8,827 bases of DNA from Planctomycetota bacterium (GTDB lineage: Bacteria > Planctomycetota > SZUA-567): contig JAJBSZ010000423.1 of the NCBI GenBank assembly GCA_020861125.1, forward strand, positions 1 to 8,827, in the 5' to 3' direction. Below the pieces are notes generated by a model. The model saw nothing but the letters and a program-made list of their open reading frames with translations, ran no database searches and had not been told where the DNA came from. Within the stretch, counting starts at the first letter, position 1. The number at the start of each line of letters is the position of its first letter. Position numbers and translations under genes: made by a program. Shown one piece after another: positions 6,035 to 8,827 of the stretch.

Positions 6035-8440
6035 TTACCCGATTCCGGCCTCTTTCCGTCGGGCCACGGCTGCCCGGCATTCACGGAGGTGGCGTTCCGC
6101 CCACAGGCGGTGCAAGTATGCCGTTCCGGCTGGAAGCGTGGCCACGGCCTCGCGAAAGGCGATGGCAGCTTCCTGCCACCGGCCCAGGCGCTGGTACACC
6201 ATTCCCAGATTGTAATACAAAAATTCCTGAACCCGTGCTTCGGCGCCGTAGTCGCCCGCTGCCGGCCGGTGGGTAAACGTGTTCCGGGACGGGGGAAAGT
6301 GTCGGGCGAGCCATTTCTCGTCGTCGGCTTCGCCTCGAGTCGCATCGTCGGCCGTCGCGTCGCCGGGTCTTCGACTCCCTCCCAGGCAGGTGACCAACGC
6401 CTGTTCCGCCGCCGGCAGGTTGCCGTCCAGGACATGGAGCAGGCCGACCAGATACTGATCGATATGCCGGTCCGCTTCCAGTCGCCGTTGCCGAATCCGG
6501 GCCACCAGCCGCCGCTGGGCATCCGACCGGATGGTCTCCTCCGCCCTGTCAGGCGCCGTCCGCCGCATCGCCGCCGCGGTTGCGGCCGCTTCCTCGGCCA
6601 CCGCCGCCAGCGCGGGCTGACAATCCGGCAGTTGTCCGATCAGCCGGCGGCAATGGGCGTCCGCCCGGCGGCTGGCCGGGGTTTCCTCGCTGGTCGTGGC
6701 GCCGGCTCGGGTCAGAAATTCCATGAGTCGCCGGGTTTTCTCGGGAGGGAAAACCAGAAGCGCATCCGCCAGACCGGTAACGTCACGCAGTGAGGCTACC
6801 GCCGCCAGAAGCTGACGGTCCAGGTCGTAGCGCGGGCCGAGGACCCGTTTCCAGATCTCCCGCCGCCGTCCGGCGCCCGCTTCCAGGAACAGCGTGGCCA
6901 GCGGTTGGTAGGGAATCGGGAGGATCAGGTCGTCCGGGCGGAGCCGTGACAGGATCAACGTACGAAAGGCGGCGAACTCCGGAAGCGCGGCGGCTGCCGG
7001 TTCGTCGCCGCACCGGGCCCAGGCGGCAAAGGCGGCGACGAGGCGGGCGAGGCGGCGGTGGCTCCGGTCGGGGGCGGTGGCGGATTGGACGAACACTGAG
7101 GGCACCGCCGATCGGGCGGCGAGGAGAAATTCCCGAAACGATTCCGGCTGGACCGTGTGGGCGTATTCCAGCCATGCGGCGGCCAGATCCGTTGCCAAAG
7201 ACGAGGCGCGGGCCTGCAGCGGCACAACCAGACAGTTCAGGGAATACCGGCTGCGGCGGACGAGGTCCGTCGCCCCTTCCCACTGCCGCCGATTCCGGCC
7301 GTCGTGCCGTTGCCTACCGGCGACCTGCCGCAGGTGGCGGCAAAAACGGGGTCGGCCGGACCCGGGCACGATGACCGCCGTCAGCGGCCCAAAGCGACGC
7401 AGGTCGCGGGCCGCCACCGCCGGTGCCGCCGCTGCGACCGGATCGTAGAGGATGAGGTCATGGAACAACGCGGTGAGGCGCTGCCGGGTCCACGCCTCGT
7501 TCCCATCGGCGTCCGCATCGAAGGCGGGAAGCTGGGGACGGGCCGTCGGGCCTTCCCCGGGACAGCGCTCGAGGGTTTTCTGGAGTGCCGCCACCCGATC
7601 CAGGAGTACCTCCACCCGGTCGTCCAATGAGGTTCCGGCCCAGGAACGCCGCAACTGCCGGGTGAGGGCCATATGTTCGTAATTGGCGTTTTTCCAGCGG
7701 TCAAACAGCGCCCGGATCGGAGACCGGCCACTCCGGCCAGCCCCCGCTGCCCCATCGGCCCGTTCCAGGATCGCGTCGATCTGACGCGCGGTCGCCACCA
7801 CGGCGCGCCGATCGACAAAGCTCTTTTTTTCCCGCTGGAGGCGATGGATGGATCCGGTGATGGTCTGGAAGAGACCGAACGCCTCGACCACCTCGTCGGT
7901 CAGTGCCGGCTCGAGTCCGGTTGCCCGCACCGCCTCCAGCGCCTGGTCCATGGCGGCGGCGGTGGCACGCAGCCGCCGGCGCACCTCTTCGGCCTGATCG
8001 ACATCGAGACAGTCGCGGTACATTTCCTGCACCCACGGCTCGAAGTTATACACCCGGCTGCCCGCCTGATCCCGGCCAAACCGGGCGGAAAGAGCGGTCA
8101 GATGCCGGTGGAGCCGACTCTGGGCCGCGGCCGACGGGGTGGTGTCGGCGGGAGCGGCCGCTGCCGGACCGGCTTCGATCCAGGCCAGATCCTGGCGGAG
8201 GATGGACGGCGTGGTGCCGAAGGTGAGAAAAGCGGCCTGGTCCGCCGACAAGGACACCGGCCGATCGGGAAAGACGCAACCGGAAGCGATGGTGTGCCGA
8301 AGGTAGGTATAGAGGTTGTCGGCGACCGACTGCTCGATGGCGCGACAGGCGCCGAGCAACGCCGGGTCCGCCCGGGCGGCGGCAAGGGCGGCGCGACGCG
8401 CGGCCAGTTGTTGGGGAATCTCGTCCAGATACTCGTCCAT
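6035..8440 (-). CDS. Large hypothetical protein with C-terminal TPR repeats
   Basis: An 801-residue protein that I do not recognise. It is rich in Ala, Arg and Leu and appears mostly helical, with no signal peptide or membrane segment, so it is probably cytoplasmic. The only clear domain is a tetratricopeptide repeat at about 741-774 (YNLGMVYQRLGRWQEAA, then F762, A765 and P770 at canonical positions). A weaker TPR-like unit occurs at about 663-690 (YLVGLLHVLDGNLPAAEQAL). TPRs usually mediate protein-protein contacts. The middle holds a VPGSG turn at 358-362 and a later VVPLQ segment, possibly part of a separate folded domain. I chose ATG 8440 (MDEYLDEIPQQL) because GGGGA lies 5 bases upstream; an in-frame GTG at 8530 would fall inside the predicted promoter. 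It lies between rpsU and rpmG on the same strand, with no terminator before the rpmG promoter, so read-through into rpmG is possible. No function is assigned. Confidence 0.85.
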   Translation of the reverse strand: MDEYLDEIPQQLAARRAALAAARADPALLGACRAIEQSVADNLYTYLRHTIASGCVFPDRPVSLSADQAAFLTFGTTPSILRQDLAWIEAGPAAAAPADTTPSAAAQSRLHRHLTALSARFGRDQAGSRVYNFEPWVQEMYRDCLDVDQAEEVRRRLRATAAAMDQALEAVRATGLEPALTDEVVEAFGLFQTITGSIHRLQREKKSFVDRRAVVATARQIDAILERADGAAGAGRSGRSPIRALFDRWKNANYEHMALTRQLRRSWAGTSLDDRVEVLLDRVAALQKTLERCPGEGPTARPQLPAFDADADGNEAWTRQRLTALFHDLILYDPVAAAAPAVAARDLRRFGPLTAVIVPGSGRPRFCRHLRQVAGRQRHDGRNRRQWEGATDLVRRSRYSLNCLVVPLQARASSLATDLAAAWLEYAHTVQPESFREFLLAARSAVPSVFVQSATAPDRSHRRLARLVAAFAAWARCGDEPAAAALPEFAAFRTLILSRLRPDDLILPIPYQPLATLFLEAGAGRRREIWKRVLGPRYDLDRQLLAAVASLRDVTGLADALLVFPPEKTRRLMEFLTRAGATTSEETPASRRADAHCRRLIGQLPDCQPALAAVAEEAAATAAAMRRTAPDRAEETIRSDAQRRLVARIRQRRLEADRHIDQYLVGLLHVLDGNLPAAEQALVTCLGGSRRPGDATADDATRGEADDEKWLARHFPPSRNTFTHRPAAGDYGAEARVQEFLYYNLGMVYQRLGRWQEAAIAFREAVATLPAGTAYLHRLWAERHLRECRAAVARRKEAGIG

Positions 8441-8511
8441 CCGGTCCCCGCTTGGGCCAAACGCGGCGCGGAGCCGCTTCCGGAGTGCAGTCCTCGGGAC
8501 GCCGATCCGCA

Positions 8512-8540
8512 AACCTATCCGGCAGTTCACCGCCTGTCAA
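8512..8540 (-). promoter_or_regulatory. Sigma70-type promoter for the TPR protein gene
   Basis: On the minus strand a perfect TTGACA (8535-8540) and TAGGTT (8512-8517, 3 of 6 matches) are spaced by 17 bases, just after the rpsU terminator. The predicted start near 8505 gives a leader of about 65 bases to the ATG at 8440. The weak -10 box lowers confidence. Confidence 0.6.
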
Positions 8541-8551
8541 TCCGCGACGGC

Positions 8552-8587
8552 AAAAGAAGCAGGCCGCCGGGGAAACCGGCGACCTGC
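8552..8587 (-). terminator. Intrinsic terminator of rpsU
   Basis: On the minus strand a 12-bp stem with one T-G pair (GCAGGTCGCCGG / CCGGCGGCCTGC, loop TTTCC, 8559-8587) is followed by TTCTTTT (8552-8558). It starts about 28 bases after the rpsU stop codon. Confidence 0.9.
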
Positions 8588-8615
8588 GCAAAACGGGTAT
8601 CTCTGACTTCGGATC

Positions 8616-8827
8616 CTAAGGGCGTTTTTCCCCGGCGGATGCAAGTTTTTTCAGGGATTTGGCGCGGGCCTTGCGTGCCTTGTTTTTCTTTTTTTCGGCG
8701 ACGCGGATGGCTTTCGCCCGCTCCTTCTCGCGTTCCCGATCCTTACGCTTGTTCTTTTCCGAAGGTTTCTCGTAATAGGAATTTTTGCGCATGTCACGGG
8801 TCAGGCCTTCGCGGTCGCAAATTTTCT
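8616..8827 (-). CDS. rpsU: 30S ribosomal protein bS21 (5' truncated), extended basic tail
   Basis: The last 69 residues of a gene running off the right edge, recognised as bS21 of the small ribosomal subunit. The family core is visible: KICDREGLTRDMRKNSYYEKP, corresponding to the Cys-containing helix and conserved YEKP motif of bS21. bS21 sits near the anti-Shine-Dalgarno end of 16S rRNA and assists translation initiation. After YEKP the protein continues for 48 residues, against about 30 in the E. coli protein; the tail is very basic (28 Lys/Arg among the 69 visible residues) and probably one long helix. The stop is TAG at 8616-8618, followed by a strong terminator. The N-terminus and promoter are outside the window. 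Identification rests on the short core motif plus size and charge. Confidence 0.85.
   Translation of the reverse strand, partial: KICDREGLTRDMRKNSYYEKPSEKNKRKDREREKERAKAIRVAEKKKNKARKARAKSLKKLASAGEKRP

Noticed and set aside
8441..8530. N-terminal extension of the TPR protein from a GTG at 8530
   Set aside because: The GTG lies between the -35 and -10 boxes of the predicted promoter, and a better ATG with GGGGA 5 bases upstream exists at 8440.

Overview
The window is GC-rich bacterial chromosome, densely coded with short intergenic gaps. It looks like ordinary housekeeping and accessory genes rather than a mobile element: I see no transposase, phage gene, CRISPR array, rRNA or tRNA. Lineage cannot be fixed from this stretch. 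The unusual bL33 and bS21 proteins, the DUF3795 protein and this type of ABC exporter pair suggest a poorly sampled, perhaps anaerobic group (PVC-like or Acidobacteriota-like). That is a weak guess.

Left part, + strand (1-3249). Two overlapping genes encode the halves of a heterodimeric type IV ABC exporter. The first half is cut by the window edge. Its nucleotide-binding domain carries the hallmarks of a degenerate ATP site: Asp instead of the catalytic Glu, and Gln instead of the switch His. The second half has intact catalytic residues but an altered LSQGQ signature, which is what completes a degenerate site in the partner. After a 128-base gap comes a 95-residue, ten-cysteine DUF3795 protein with its own strong ribosome binding site.

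Right part, - strand (3418-8827, transcribed right to left). The order of transcription is: the 3' end of rpsU (bS21) with a strong intrinsic terminator; a sigma70-type promoter; an 801-residue protein of unknown function with C-terminal TPR repeats; a second promoter with a perfect TTGACA -35 box; rpmG (bL33) with a textbook terminator; and a 696-residue secreted protein with a transglutaminase-like core whose catalytic cysteine is replaced by alanine. The + and - blocks converge in a 168-base gap (3250-3417) that contains hairpins but no clear U-tract terminator.

The most notable observations are the apparent pseudoenzyme transglutaminase, the self-consistent degenerate ATP site of the exporter, the three-cysteine zinc ribbon of bL33, and the unrecognised large protein between two ribosomal protein genes. 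I found no clearly new multi-gene system.
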